Positions 44,622 through 55,935 of a stretch of 64,000 nt of DNA are shown in pieces (within the stretch, counting starts at the first letter, position 1; each line of letters starts with the position of its first letter). The stretch comes from Paraphaeosphaeria minitans (Eukaryota; Ascomycota; Dothideomycetes; Pleosporales; Didymosphaeriaceae), in contig WJXW01000014.1 of NCBI GenBank assembly GCA_015832175.1, positions 372,001 through 436,000 on the forward strand, read 5' to 3'. The position numbers were made by a program, and so were the translations under genes. Under the pieces are notes generated by a model, which did no database searches, was not told the origin of the DNA, and saw nothing but the letters and a program-made list of their open reading frames with translations.

Positions 44622-45199
44622 TTGTGTATGATGACATTTTTCCCATCTAAGTTATATATCCTTGCAAAGGAGTGGTAGACAGTACTTGGGTGAGCACACT
44701 GAAGTGAGGTCGGTTGCGGGGTCATGGGAATCACAAAAGGAAGGAGCGGTGTTTGGAAGGCAGATACGTCACGAAGCAGCGGGGTCATCATCAATTTTTG
44801 TGGAAGCGAACAACTACATTCACCTGCACAAGTTTGCGGATCTGCTTCTAAACAAGCGGTATTGCCTCCACCAAGACTCTACCTGCTAATCCCTTAGTAG
44901 CGTTGGACTCTATAGTCAGTTGATTTGCCCTGGCTGAGATGCACACAATTCCCATGTCAGAAGCTACGAAGAGCCTTTTGCCCCTTAAAAGGATGAAGAA
45001 TAGACGGCAGAACTGCCTTACGATCCGCGATCGGAACTAGATTGTCGAGGGCACCGCCGCGTGCCCCATCACCCTCACTCCATAAAACGACGCGCACTTA
45101 ACCAGAATCCGGAGTTCCACGCACCGTAACACGCACATTCGTCACTCCCACTACATCTCCAAACAATCCGGTCGACCTCCATCAACCGCTACATTTGCT
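44622..45199. other. Intergenic, nothing recognised
   Basis: Flank of the tRNA-like cluster and promoter side of the small ORF at 45200. No supported frames. Confidence 0.4.
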
Positions 45200-45340
45200 A
45201 TGGCTACCATATGTCAGACCATGAGCGTGGTCGTCTTTTTCTCTTGGTGGGTCCTCTTCTTTTGGGCCCTCCGCTACCTCAAGAAAGCCTTGGAGACTCC
45301 TGAGATTGAGAGGGGAAGGAGCCGTCACAGGAAATCGTAG
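45200..45340 (+). CDS. Small single-span membrane protein, 46 aa
   Basis: The ATG at 45200 opens 46 codons: a short polar start, one strong hydrophobic helix (SVVVFFSWWVLFFWALRYL), then a charged basic tail ending RGRSRHRKS. The layout (N-out hydrophobic helix followed by a positive patch) is that of a small inner-membrane or ER protein. Upstream sequence is C-rich like other promoters here. No family recognised, and short ORFs arise by chance. Confidence 0.4.
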   Translation: MATICQTMSVVVFFSWWVLFFWALRYLKKALETPEIERGRSRHRKS

Positions 45341-45887
45341 CTGCCGGGAGCTCAGCGCTATCGCGACAAGCAGAAAAAGAGATATCAGCTTCCTGTCAAC
45401 GTGCTGAACAACTCTAAGTGGCCGCTACCAACGAGATTGATTGTGGGCAACCCCAGCACTGGCCAGGTGAGCAACGGTCGTAGTAAGTCCAGTTTGTTGA
45501 TGAACGTATCGCTTCAGGATCCAGCTAATGCTTGAGGGAGCAGGTCTCAGACTTATCATCGCACATTCGAAAATATGTTGACTTTGGATGTTATCGACTG
45601 TATCGAAGACTTGATCGGAGGACAAATCGACCACAAAAAGGTCGGTTGCGAGACGGCAGCGCTGGTCGGATTGGGACGATGTCGCGCGACCTCTCAGTGT
45701 TTTGGCGGTCTCGCAAGACAACAAAAATACCGGTCCTAAGCTAGTACCTGTGGGAGTAATTAGAACAGTAGTATGGTCTACAGTAACTTGACCTACTCTA
45801 ACTTTGTATATTTCCCAGCTGATACTGTATCGCCGTTTTTTACGTTGACGCGAGAAGGCGGTCTCGTAGTACGCTCGTGCGAAAGGG
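45341..45887. other. Region with one unsupported minus-strand frame
   Basis: A 159-codon minus frame (45904-45425) begins near the end of the next gene but has no motif and irregular composition. I do not accept it as a gene. An intron or 3' UTR of the 127-aa gene may lie here. Confidence 0.4.
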
Positions 45888-46271
45888 CTAGAAGACTGCG
45901 GCAAGGTAACTGATACCTGTGAATTCTAAGAGAATGGCAAAGATCTCTACAAGCACGCAGAGAACAAGACACGCAGCAACTACATGTAGGGGCCAGTACA
46001 GAGCTCCGAAATGGACTACGAAGTAAATATAGCCGAAGGACCACCACCACCACCCCCAGATGCCCATCGTGAAAAGAGTTGTGAGTGGCGCTGGAGAAAG
46101 CTGGAAGGCCCTGTGGAGGGCGGCAGAGCTTATGAGGCTGGCAAATAACGTATATCGCGGGAGGTTCCCCCGTCGGAGGCTACCTACGTGCGGAGCACGC
46201 TGCTGAAGGTTGGCGATGTCAAATGGGGACGAGGTGACTCGCTGCGGCAGCCACGAAACGAGCGATTCCAT
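45888..46271 (-). CDS. Small multi-span membrane protein, 127 aa
   Basis: ATG at 46271, single exon. The first 45 residues are polar with basic patches; then come a moderately hydrophobic segment (YTLFASLISSAAL) and two strong helices in the last 60 residues, including a Trp-rich stretch (GIWGWWWWSFGYIYFVV) and LVLCVLVEIFAILLEF. The gene is divergent from the mitochondrial protein gene at 46563, with about 290 bp between the starts. No family recognised. A mitochondrial location is possible from the basic N-terminus. Confidence 0.5.
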   Translation of the reverse strand: MESLVSWLPQRVTSSPFDIANLQQRAPHVGSLRRGNLPRYTLFASLISSAALHRAFQLSPAPLTTLFTMGIWGWWWWSFGYIYFVVHFGALYWPLHVVAACLVLCVLVEIFAILLEFTGISYLAAVF

Positions 46272-46562
46272 GGTTCGAACAGCCCCAGGGCTATCCCGGA
46301 AGCACTGAGATGTCGCGTGACGTAAACGAAACGATCTCACGGTAACTTTGTTGTCGGTGAGCTGCAGGAAGCCCTTGGAGCAGAAGCAGGCATGACGCGG
46401 GCGCACGTGCACAGTACCTACCTAGGCGACCTCGGACCTCCGCGCGCCAAGATTTGTAGTTCGCGCCGCGTTCGAACTTTTGATTCCAGTCAACATCATC
46501 TGTGACACCCATCCAAATATTGCAGCCTTCATGTCGGGGCGACCGGCCAAACCAGGAGACGC

Positions 46563-48302
46563 ATGCTGAAGAACGCGTTCTTCGCCCTGCGTGGTGGCAG
46601 GCTGCTTCTGCGCCCACGAGCCCACGCTCTACCACCGCGATGTCTGAACGTTCCAACCTCGGTGCGGTTCGCGCACTCTCCGAAACATCCTGGCGACAAA
46701 ACACCCTTCCCGACGAGCCCAGACACGAAAGTAGACGAAAAGATGCTCGCGTCTTTTGGGCTCCGACTGCCACAAACGATCGAGGAAGCTGAACGGTTAG
46801 AAGGTCCGTTGACCGAAGAACAAATCAACGACCCCAATGCCACCGAGATATCCATCTATGAGCAAGATCCCACAAGCCCCACCGGCGAGCGCCTCGTCCA
46901 GCACATCCGAACACCTGAAGAGCGGCGGAAGCACAACGAGATTCACAAGATGCTTATGCGCGCGGAAAGCGACCCGAACTACGATGACCGGGAGCTCAAT
47001 CGGCATCTGCTGGACGATCTCATGAAAGACCCGTATTTTGCGGACCTGACTGATGATCTGAAGGAAATCAAGGAGAACTTCATTTTGACGAAGCAGCAGC
47101 AGGATGAAATGCTCGAAGAGGCAGGGAAGGTGGAGGAAAAGGCTGAAAAAGACATGGTCAAGGAGTTAACATCACACTTTCAAATGGCAACTCATGATAC
47201 TTTGGGGGAACTGATGCATGACCCTCTATTTGAATACGCTCGGGCGGAGCTGGAAGAGCTGCAGGACGCTTTACCCGAACCAGATGGTGATACAGCGGAA
47301 TACGACGCAGCGATGGAAAAGGTGGTGGAGAAGCTTATCCAAGACCCAAATCTTGAACGGAAGATGTCCGAATGGCCAGTTGAAAACGGGTCCCCAGATC
47401 AGACAAATACTGAATCGCTCGAGACGGACCAGTTCGTGATGCCTGATGAGCTAAAAGAACTCGCCAAGGAACCGGAGGAACTCACCACCCTGCTGCGCCA
47501 AATGAAAGAGCTGATGCGCTCCATGGGTATGGGCTCCGCGAGCGACCCAGAGCTCACCACCGAGAATGCGCTCGATAAGCTTGAGGCTGAAATGGAGAAA
47601 GTTCTCAACGAAGATCTAGACAACGAAGAAATAGAAGAAGAAGAGATAAAAGGCAGAGAAATGAACTTTGCGGAGCTTGGCAGAGAGCTGTTTCAGCTCG
47701 CAAAGTCATCCCCTGCTGGAGGCACTCGGGATTTCGATGAAGATGTCGGACCCGTGGATCCCGAGCTTGAAGCCAAAGTCGACAAGATCATGAAAGATCC
47801 GAAGCTCATGGAGAAGCTCATGTACATTCAACAAGTCATCAGAGAGGAGCAGCAGAAGCCGCAGCCAATGGAACTGGCACCCGACCCTACGAAACTCGAG
47901 CCTCACCGCATCACGAGCATACAGAAACGCATGCAAGTCGCGAAAAAGGACCCCGAGCACCTCGCTGCTATGGAATGTCTTCGCGTGCACCTTGCTCCGC
48001 CGTTCAACATCGCCCCGGCGCTCCGCATATTCAACGAGGCCATTGAGTATGCGTACATCGGCGCGAACGACGACATCCGACGCATCCTTTGGCGTGCATA
48101 TTCGAAAGCGCGCGTACTGCCAACATTCTTGCAGAATCTCTCGGATGATGCATGGGACATCATGTACTACTCGCAAGCTGTGACCTGGACAAGCAATCAA
48201 AACCGAGAAAATCATTTGAGGCTACTGCTGCAGGACATGCAGAGTGTCGGTAAAGATGGGCCTCCAACGCATCCGGATGTGGTCGCCGAGATGCAGCAAT
48301 AG
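46563..48302 (+). CDS. Mitochondrial acidic helical protein, 579 aa
   Basis: Single exon. Residues 1-36 form a clear mitochondrial presequence: many Arg, no acidic residues, amphipathic (MLKNAFFALRGGRLLLRPR). The rest is Glu/Asp/Lys-rich and helical with Met-rich turns (KELMRSMGMGS, EKLMYIQQVI). The last 110 residues form a distinct, less charged domain (FNEAIEYAYIGANDDIRRIL, DDAWDIMYYSQAVTW) that looks like the conserved core. Such proteins are known only as conserved fungal mitochondrial proteins of unclear role; a link to mitochondrial translation or RNA is possible but not shown here. Confidence 0.75.
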   Translation: MLKNAFFALRGGRLLLRPRAHALPPRCLNVPTSVRFAHSPKHPGDKTPFPTSPDTKVDEKMLASFGLRLPQTIEEAERLEGPLTEEQINDPNATEISIYEQDPTSPTGERLVQHIRTPEERRKHNEIHKMLMRAESDPNYDDRELNRHLLDDLMKDPYFADLTDDLKEIKENFILTKQQQDEMLEEAGKVEEKAEKDMVKELTSHFQMATHDTLGELMHDPLFEYARAELEELQDALPEPDGDTAEYDAAMEKVVEKLIQDPNLERKMSEWPVENGSPDQTNTESLETDQFVMPDELKELAKEPEELTTLLRQMKELMRSMGMGSASDPELTTENALDKLEAEMEKVLNEDLDNEEIEEEEIKGREMNFAELGRELFQLAKSSPAGGTRDFDEDVGPVDPELEAKVDKIMKDPKLMEKLMYIQQVIREEQQKPQPMELAPDPTKLEPHRITSIQKRMQVAKKDPEHLAAMECLRVHLAPPFNIAPALRIFNEAIEYAYIGANDDIRRILWRAYSKARVLPTFLQNLSDDAWDIMYYSQAVTWTSNQNRENHLRLLLQDMQSVGKDGPPTHPDVVAEMQQ

Positions 48303-48694
48303 TAACGATCCTACGATAAATGTAAACTAGGCCGAAAGGCGTGTATAATACAACTGTGATACCACTTCAGCCTGCGAGGCACACAAGTCCACTGTTATCT
48401 TCACATGCTTTTGCAAGTGCTGTATACTAAAATCCACGATGGCTTGCGCGACTACTGACAAAGTTAGACCATCTGCGTCGGGTCTCGGAAACCCCCGCGG
48501 AATGCGCGCGCCACGTCACATTCCGTCACAATTGTTTGCATAACAGAACTACTTTGACGCGACGATGTGACAACGCGGTATTCTGCTTTTGACTCGATCA
48601 ACATGGCTCACCGGCTCCAGCACGCTTGCCATCGTCGACCCAACGCGCCTTCGATTTGAAGGGAAGCACCGTGCTGCCCACACAACTTCGCGCG
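48303..48694. other. Intergenic spacer between tandem genes
   Basis: 3' flank of the mitochondrial gene and promoter of the next gene. An open frame extends upstream of the ATG at 48695 without a usable ATG. Confidence 0.5.
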
Positions 48695-50155
48695 ATGCAG
48701 ATCCTTTTGATTCCGGCATCGTCGCCGACCGCTCTTGCGCTGGCGAGAGTGCTTGCCGCAGAAGGTCACATCGTCCACGCTGCAGACCTAGAACGTATAT
48801 GGGGAACAGCGCCAGCCCGCTACTCTCGCGCTTACCGACGCTTTCATGGTTCCACTGGGGCATGGAACGCAGCCGCATTGTGGAAAGACATCGGAGACAG
48901 CATTGACCTTATCATTCCCTTTGGTCCCCTTCCCGGTCATTTTGTCGAAAGCCTAAAGGCAAGAGGTGCTAACATCGTTGGCGAGACCCTCACTCATGAC
49001 GACTCTGAGTTCCAGGATTTCGTGCGCGATAACATCGTCAATGCCTCCGCCGAGAATCCCAGCATCGTCCAGGTGCCCGCATCTTTCACAGTTCACTCGC
49101 GAACATGTATAGCGGAGATACTGAGCAATCGCGAATCGATATTCTCGTTGCAGCCTCTGCCATGCTACGATACGGACGACGAAGACACGCTTGTAGACGT
49201 GGAACATGCAATCTCTCCATCAGCCTCAGCATACATCGAACCCGCTTCGCCCATCATTCTCTCCTGCTCCACCTTGGACGACCGCACTGTTGAAGCGATC
49301 AAGCGCCTCCCGATATCAGGCACGAAGCCTTACCGACTCATCGAAGTAGCCGAGGGTGGCGCGTTCTACTCTGCACATGCCTTCATCCATGCGGGACAGG
49401 TCCGCACTTTCGTCGTCACCAATACCAGAGCCACGGACAGAGACTTCGCCATCGTTGGCACTGGTGAGCCTTTGTATGATTTGCTTTATCAGTTCACGAA
49501 GAGATTGGCAGAAGTCCTAGATGACTGGCAGAGTGTTGTCGCAAACCACTTGAGCTTGACGTTTCATCTGCAGGACAAGATCACCTACGATGACTTCGTG
49601 CGCAAGGTCACGGTCGTCAATTGTCGCAATGACCCACATGCAAGTCTGGTGCTACTTGCAGCAGTGCCAGAAATGAGGAGGGAGCTCGCGCTTGCGTACA
49701 CGGCATCCACCTTGCGAGAAAGAGACAGCATACCTGTCCAATTTCCAACGAATGGACGCGTAGCCAAAGCGATGTATTCTGCACCGCTGGCCATCTACGG
49801 GCTCACGCGAATACTATTCGAGTTCAGGCCCTGGCGAAGAAGATGGTGGACCGCACTAGCGCGGATGATAATGATGTGTTTGGTATGGGTAATGAACTTC
49901 AAAGAAGAGATGTGGGAGACCAGCGACCCGGGGCCCGCGCTGTGTTCCTGGGCTGTCATGCTCGGCGACAGCTTGATCAGCGTTGTTGGGCAAGTGGCCG
50001 GTGTCAAATGGGCAGTGACGCGCGCGGTGCCTCTATGTTCCAGGACTATCGCTTTGTATCGAATGGCGTTGGCGGCGTTTGCGTTGATAATTGATATATG
50101 CAGATGGTGGGTCGCCGTTCTGCTCTATCCTTGGTACCGGACAACTCAACGCTAA
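48695..50155 (+). CDS. ATP-grasp-like enzyme with C-terminal membrane segments, 486 aa
   Basis: Start chosen at the ATG at 48695, where a beta-alpha nucleotide-fold start begins (MQILLIPASSPTALALARVL, then AEGHIVHAAD). The order - a pre-ATP-grasp Rossmann-like domain with R-x(n)-Y-R-x-F region, a central domain with IEVAEGGAFYSAHAFIHAGQ, and LSLTFHLQDKI - follows fungal ATP-grasp-like proteins related to carbamoyl-phosphate synthase large-chain fragments. Metal- and ATP-binding residues cannot be confirmed by eye. The last 120 residues are unusual: three or four hydrophobic helices (LARMIMMCLVWVMNF, ALAAFALIIDICRWWVAVLL) anchor it in a membrane. Substrate unknown. It is not next to other biosynthetic genes. 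Confidence 0.5.
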   Translation: MQILLIPASSPTALALARVLAAEGHIVHAADLERIWGTAPARYSRAYRRFHGSTGAWNAAALWKDIGDSIDLIIPFGPLPGHFVESLKARGANIVGETLTHDDSEFQDFVRDNIVNASAENPSIVQVPASFTVHSRTCIAEILSNRESIFSLQPLPCYDTDDEDTLVDVEHAISPSASAYIEPASPIILSCSTLDDRTVEAIKRLPISGTKPYRLIEVAEGGAFYSAHAFIHAGQVRTFVVTNTRATDRDFAIVGTGEPLYDLLYQFTKRLAEVLDDWQSVVANHLSLTFHLQDKITYDDFVRKVTVVNCRNDPHASLVLLAAVPEMRRELALAYTASTLRERDSIPVQFPTNGRVAKAMYSAPLAIYGLTRILFEFRPWRRRWWTALARMIMMCLVWVMNFKEEMWETSDPGPALCSWAVMLGDSLISVVGQVAGVKWAVTRAVPLCSRTIALYRMALAAFALIIDICRWWVAVLLYPWYRTTQR

Positions 50156-50398
50156 TTAGCATCGTCACCCCACACTGTCACTTGGATCATCGTGGTGTTA
50201 TCGCAATGAGCGGAAGATATCGGTAGCATGGTGGCTGGATGCGGGGTTGATGTTGAGTAGCGGGCACCCGACCTCGATTATGCTCGACACCTGGAGGCTT
50301 AATTTTAGCGATTGAGAAAATACTGTCCTGTCACTCCTCAATCTTTGGGCCAAAATTGCGGTCGTTGTGTTATTTCGCATATTCAATTCAAGAGAAAG
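50156..50398. other. Short intergenic spacer
   Basis: Contains terminator-side sequence of the previous gene and the leader of the next one. No features. Confidence 0.5.
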
Positions 50399-52445
50399 AT
50401 GTCTCAAAGGTATCCCGAACGCGCGTCTTCATCGCGCTCTGCGCATGTCCACAGAGAGGGACAAGAGCAGAGAGGGAGTCTAAGGCCCTCACGATATCAA
50501 GGTGTATGTCTGCGGCAAGCCAAAGCTAGCTCCGCTCACTAAGGTGGACAGCACCGTCGTAAGAACATCATCACGATGCATTCCTCCATCCGACGGCCTA
50601 TGTCACGTAGTCACACCGTCTCACCTCGATCTCAGCCATTCGAGGCCTCCGAAAGCGAATCATCGCGAAATAGTCGCCCTAATCATGAGCAATTCATTAG
50701 TGGGCAACCTGCTGCCTCACTTAACGGCCAACACCCCAGTATCGTGAGCACGTTCCGATCCAACGCTCGAAATGGGCAGTACGAAGCGGAAACCACCCCC
50801 AACATTGCGTACATAGAGCGAACATCTTCTATGAGAACGACTTCGCTGAGATCGCACGGTGCAACAAGAAGACCGGAAGCGGAGGATCGACTGAACGTCG
50901 GAGGGATACCAGGTGCCGAGCGATCTACTAACTTGTATCTATTGGAACCAGCAGACACCGATGCCGCTTGTCTCATGTCCTCACGCTCAACCCAAACGCC
51001 ATCACCGTACCCTGAGCAATGTACAATTTCAGAGCCATGGTGTACTCGACAATCGTTTGATTTGGAACGACTGCGTCTACAGAGTGTAGTTATCCAGGCT
51101 CCCCTCGTTTCAGACACTTTCGATCAAAGCGATTGCAATCAAGAACAACGTATCGCGCAGGTGTTGGCCACTGCGTCGGAGAATGATTTTCGTCTGGAAG
51201 CAATTCGAAGGCAGTGACGTAGGTATCCATCCAAATACACATCCAGGAAGGCGACCAGTTTGGTACCCAGCACGGTACAGGAGTTTAGGAAGCAAAACTC
51301 TCACGACTGGATCATTGGTCGATGGGGTGGATAATCGTGGTGGCATCTTCGTGGATTGGCTGCAGAGGAACAACCAAGATCATGGGCAGATAGTCGAAGA
51401 AGGGGACTATTTTGGTGACAGTATAGCGGGAAAGGATATTTTGAATCTTCCCATTCCTGCACGCAGCCCATACCGCACCCGCAACTCAACGCCTGAGATA
51501 GGCACAGCAAGAGCGGCACAACTTTTCGCAGCCAATCCAGACCCGCCAAGCGGTTCTACTTCCGAAGATGACTTGCCGTTGCGGCCATCAGCTCTTGGAA
51601 TGACTCGACCAGAACCCTCGTACCTCAGCAGAAGACCCATCGAATCTACCTCTACTTTATATCCAAGCTCCCTGAGGCCACAAATCATCAAACGACAGGC
51701 ATCTAATATTAGTCAACAGGAACTGAGGGAGTCGAACGAAACTTCAGTAGAGGCGCCCCCAAGTCGAGCTTCGCGCCGAAGCCGTTTCTTCCCAACGATC
51801 CACTGGAGATATCGCGAGAGACAAGATGCAGAAGAAGACCAAGAATTCATTACAAATCTTCTCCACAACACTGCTGCATCTTCCCATTGGGCGTCAAATT
51901 CATACAGGGCTCTATCTGGCTTGCCTGTTTGTCTACCTCTTTTGGCGCGTTTCGACACTTGAGAAAACCGTATCCTTCGATTGCTATGACTTGAAGTTAA
52001 ACCTCCTCCATCTAGTTGGCGAGAATATTACGCTTCCACTCATCAATAGCACAGCGAGCAATACCATCTTCGTCAACGGCACCATATACCCTCCTGCAAA
52101 CGCAACCATCTACACGCTCGCAAAAAGCACACAAATGCAAGCTCGATTATAATTCCTCAGGATTTTCGTGCTCAGCTCAGATCGCACTGCATTATCGAGC
52201 CCGTCAACCCCGCGGTCGTGTTGTCGTCTTTCGGGGTATTGTTCGTCATGATGTTGGTGACATGCGGGCTGGCGCATGTTCTGCAGCTACTGGCGTTGCA
52301 GCAGCTAGGGCCCTGTATTCGAAAGAGTGGAGCGCTGGGTAAGCGGACGCTGACTATCGGGGTTGCGGTGCAGCTTGTTCCAGCTGAACTTGCGTGTTTG
52401 GGCATTTTGGGGACTGCGTGGGGAATCAGGGGTGGGTCATGGTAA
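50399..52445 (+). CDS. Membrane protein with C-terminal helices, three frame breaks
   Basis: Exon 1 (50399-50501) joins exon 2 (from 50544) across a 42-nt intron with the frame kept (RYQ-GGQHRRKNIITMHSS). The frame is then open to 51217, continues naturally in the next frame (RRPVWYPARYRSLGS...) to 51880, in a third frame (PIGRQIHTGLYLACLFVYLF) to 52126, and in a fourth segment (KHTNASSIIIPQDFRAQL, then two helices) to 52445. Breaks lie near 51200, at 51881-51882 (one T extra) and in an A5 run at 52122-52126 (one A short). The result would be about 650 aa: a Ser/Arg-rich disordered region and then two or three membrane helices around an N-glycosylated loop (NITLP, NSTAS, NGT, NATIY). Decayed or misassembled; no family recognised. 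Confidence 0.55.
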
Positions 52446-53760
52446 CATGGAACGAACGCCAGCGATTGGGACGAGCTCGAAGAAGTTCGATCAATTGTTC
52501 AACGGTTCAGTCTGAACTTGCGGCAATGATTGAAAAGGCTTTCATTACTAGCACCGAACATATTACTGGAACAGAACAAGAAGACGACGTCGGGTGTTAA
52601 TGGAGAGGATGAGTGGTCAGGGATTGAATCACTCAAACACACGCAACATAGAAGCCAGCATACGTTTAGAACACACTTGCAAGTTGTCTTTCCTCTTCCG
52701 CTTCCGAATCGTTCTATAAGCTTTACAACATACCTGCCTTCTGATCGCCAACCTAATGGCATATGGGGTCACGAGCTGTACGGTATTTGATTGCACTGCC
52801 GAGGAACGGTTGCCTTTGCGATGTATCAATTGAGGGACATCTCAAACGACGAGATTGCAAAGACTAAGAATATTGAACAGATGCCCACAATGGCCAACAA
52901 GAAAAAATAGTGATCCCCGGGGCGGATCCTACCGTGAACATCCACAATTACTGATCACGCTCTCAATTGAAACCGTCTAGTAATATAAGTTAGCGCAGGA
53001 TGATATGTAGTAGCTACCGTGACTAGTAATGACTGTTATGTGTAAGACTTTTGCAGGAAACGAATCTCCTCTTCTCCATCTCAATCTTGTTTACTCTTCG
53101 AGCAGCTTCTCCTGCTAATTCTTCCCATATAGAACAATGTCTCTACATTCATGCGCGGATCGGGGATGGTAACTGTGGAGAGGGACTAAGAAAAGAATGC
53201 GCGTCTGCGGGAGGCCCAAATGCAAGAGCAGCAGGAGAAGCCGAAGATCAAGTTCGGGTTGAACAAGCGTGCTGGTGCCCCGGCCGCGCCGTAGAAAAAC
53301 AATTCGCTAGAGGAGGGGGATGACGAGCAGTTTTGGTGAGGGGATGGGGTGGAGAGGGTCTGATGTGGTGGTGTTTTTCTTTCTTTGTGTTTGTAGTAGT
53401 CCCTTCGAAGCCATGATGACTTGGGCAGAGAGCACTTTGAGAAGTTCAATGTATCTTGTACCATGTCACATGGATTCCGCACTAGGTAGTCATGTTATTA
53501 GGAATCAGGCCTATGCGCTGGCAACTTCTAAGCCAAGCTTCACCATGATATTTGTACGGTAGGAAAAAGCCGATCTATAAGTCCAAACATGCACGGCCGT
53601 GGCACGTGTACTTAGGAGGTTACCGAATGCAAGAGAACCAGAATAATCCGCACATACAGGGTAAGAGGCAGAAAAGTATGAAGACAATCACGAATAGACA
53701 ATTGTGAGATAACAAAAGTTGGTATACAAGCGAAGGTGGCTGCCAGTACAACTGGTGTGC
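52446..53760. other. Gene-free stretch of 1.3 kb
   Basis: Short frames only, none with a motif. Nothing recognised. Confidence 0.45.
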
Positions 53761-54365
53761 TCAGAGCATCCAGTTCAGCGGCGCACACATGAAACTTTTC
53801 GCGTTGTTACATGCCGGTCTCGTCACATTCGGCTTCTTGGTCTTGGTTTTCGTAGTAGTCGGTCCCACGATCCAGGTTTTCGTACACGATGGGGCCGGGT
53901 AGACCTTGTAGATAGAGCACGCGTCATGGCAGCCTCCGTACGGAATGCTGTAAGTTCCGTTGGCACACTCCTTGAGGTAGTCAATACAGATGGTCTTTTC
54001 GGACTTGCAGCCTTCGTAAGGCGAAGTGGCCAATGGATAGGGCGCGGAGGTCATTTCGGATGGGATTAATGCAGCCCTAGCTGAGGCTGTGCCCAATGTT
54101 GTTGGAAGTAGGATGGGAATCGAGACAGAGCACGAGGGTGCGGCGAAGGTGGGACGCTCGCTAACTCCGAGCGTACAGTCGTCCCAGCATCTGAACAACG
54201 GTTAACTGGGGAAATGATTGCGAAATCCAAGAGTGCGTACTCTCTGACAGGCCCTCCGCAGCTGTCTGTAATATTCACGCACTGTTGTTGTGGACAGTTC
54301 CTTTTGGATGGTGTGCTAATGACAGTAACCGCGAACAGACACAAAAGCAGGCAAATGGTCTTCAT
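53761..54365 (-). CDS. Small secreted cysteine-rich protein, 184 aa
   Basis: Two exons, 54365-54241 and 54190-53761, joined in phase across a 50-nt intron (GTACGC...TTCAG). Signal peptide MKTICLLLCLFAVTVIS, cleavage near Ser-Thr-Pro. The mature part has 14 cysteines, all outside the signal, with adjacent patterns NCPQQQC, CWDDC, GCHDAC and two candidate N-glycosylation sites (NIT, NGT). No membrane segment. The size, secretion and even number of cysteines fit the broad class of fungal small secreted proteins, including effectors and wall proteins. Family and activity are unknown, and no toxin-like motif is evident. Confidence 0.75.
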
Positions 54366-55935
54366 CGTGAAGAAGGTAGCTAGTGTGAGAACGTTGACCT
54401 GAAAGGTGTGAACAGGAGGTAAGCTCGTGACTCAGGTTTCGAGGAGAGTTTCGTAGATATTCCCCGTATGGAGATTGCAGTAGAGCTGATTTTAGTAGTG
54501 AACCGACGCTGAAGGTGTCCAGATACGCTCTTAAATAGAATGGGAGACGCAGACCTCGCTGCTACACTCACACCCTTTATCCGCGCACCATCGACTAGGC
54601 TCCAATTGTGATCTGTCAGTGAACGCATCGCCGCACAGAAGAGCTGAGTATCTAAAACTCGTCCTGTACATTGGTAGAGGACGATGCGATGGTGCCATGT
54701 TCGCACTAGATGCTACTTCAGGAAATGATGGTCGCCTACTGCCAGCCACACCAGAGCGGTGAGCGTGGGACGGCGAGTGAGTCAGACCTCGCGAGGACTT
54801 CGAATCACATTCCACAGTCCAAGCGAGTGATACAGTAGCCGAGATAAGACGGTTGTAGAGTAATTTCGTGGATGAGAGGCTAGTGTGGTTGACATTCCGA
54901 GTCTGTTTGTGGCGCTGCGCAGTATGCAAGGTAATGTGTTTGAGAATAAATCATGGTGTGGAGTCTCAAGGCGTGTCAAATACCCTGTAACAGCTGACAG
55001 CTTCGAGACTGGTACATACATCCAATGGGCAGCTTTAGGTCGTTGTGAAATAGAAGTGGATCGGATTCGCTTGTTGGCAATTTTGTCCTCTTGAAGTTTG
55101 ATAGCCAATAGAACTATACCTAAACATCATATTAATACAGCAGACGTGCTCTCACATGGTTGCCACAACTTCATTAGACACTCTTGGCATACTGAAAATC
55201 TGCCAGAAAGAGTGACGAGAGGTGGAAACCTCGACAGAGTGTGGGTCAACTTGCACCTTAATTACGCCATCCAGACGACTGCACGTTCTCACAGCAAGAG
55301 ATATAACGCGAAGGCCCGATCGTAGACGCTGAATCGTTAACTGTCTCTGCCCTCGCAACGTAGCAGGTTGGTGAAAATTGCGTTGGTTGCCTGACTCCCC
55401 ACAGAGGTCGCGATCAGACCAGATATTGTTCCCCGCAAGGGGTGACAGCCCTCGTGAGTATATTCGCTGGTACGAAGATGGGCTGGAGTCCTTGGCAATA
55501 ATGCCGGGAGATGAGCGGATGGCAGGTCTTACTTCCGTTGCAGCGTCAGTGAGACTTCTTCTTCTCTTTTGAGGACGTGTAACCATTGGAGTCCGATGAT
55601 CGTCACAAGCAGTCATGGCTACGCATGCGAAGCTGAAAACTGAGTTGTAACAATGACGAACGCTCAAAAGAACCGTGGATAACCAGTCACATTAGTAGAA
55701 GCTACCACAGTGTTGCACTAAGATTGAGAAATTCCAGAGCGCTGGCTTCGCTAGCGTTGACATTGGCGGGGTGTTCTAGGAGGCCACTCATCCAAGGCCA
55801 TGTTTACAATACGTCAAACAGGGTTTGAGTACAGTGTGTTACCCCTACCCCAGGAGGAGCAAAGCAGCGGTCAAACTTTTGCCTCGCAGTGCAGCAGGTA
55901 GCTACAGCTAGCCCTGAGACTGGCCACTCTTTTTA
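54366..55935. other. Gene-free stretch of 1.6 kb
   Basis: The longest frame (171 codons, 55667-55152 minus) starts with a weakly hydrophobic segment but has no motif or splice support. Other frames are shorter. Nothing recognised. Confidence 0.4.

Noticed and set aside
55152..55667. 171-codon minus-strand frame as a gene
   Set aside because: Weak start, no motif, irregular composition and no splice support.
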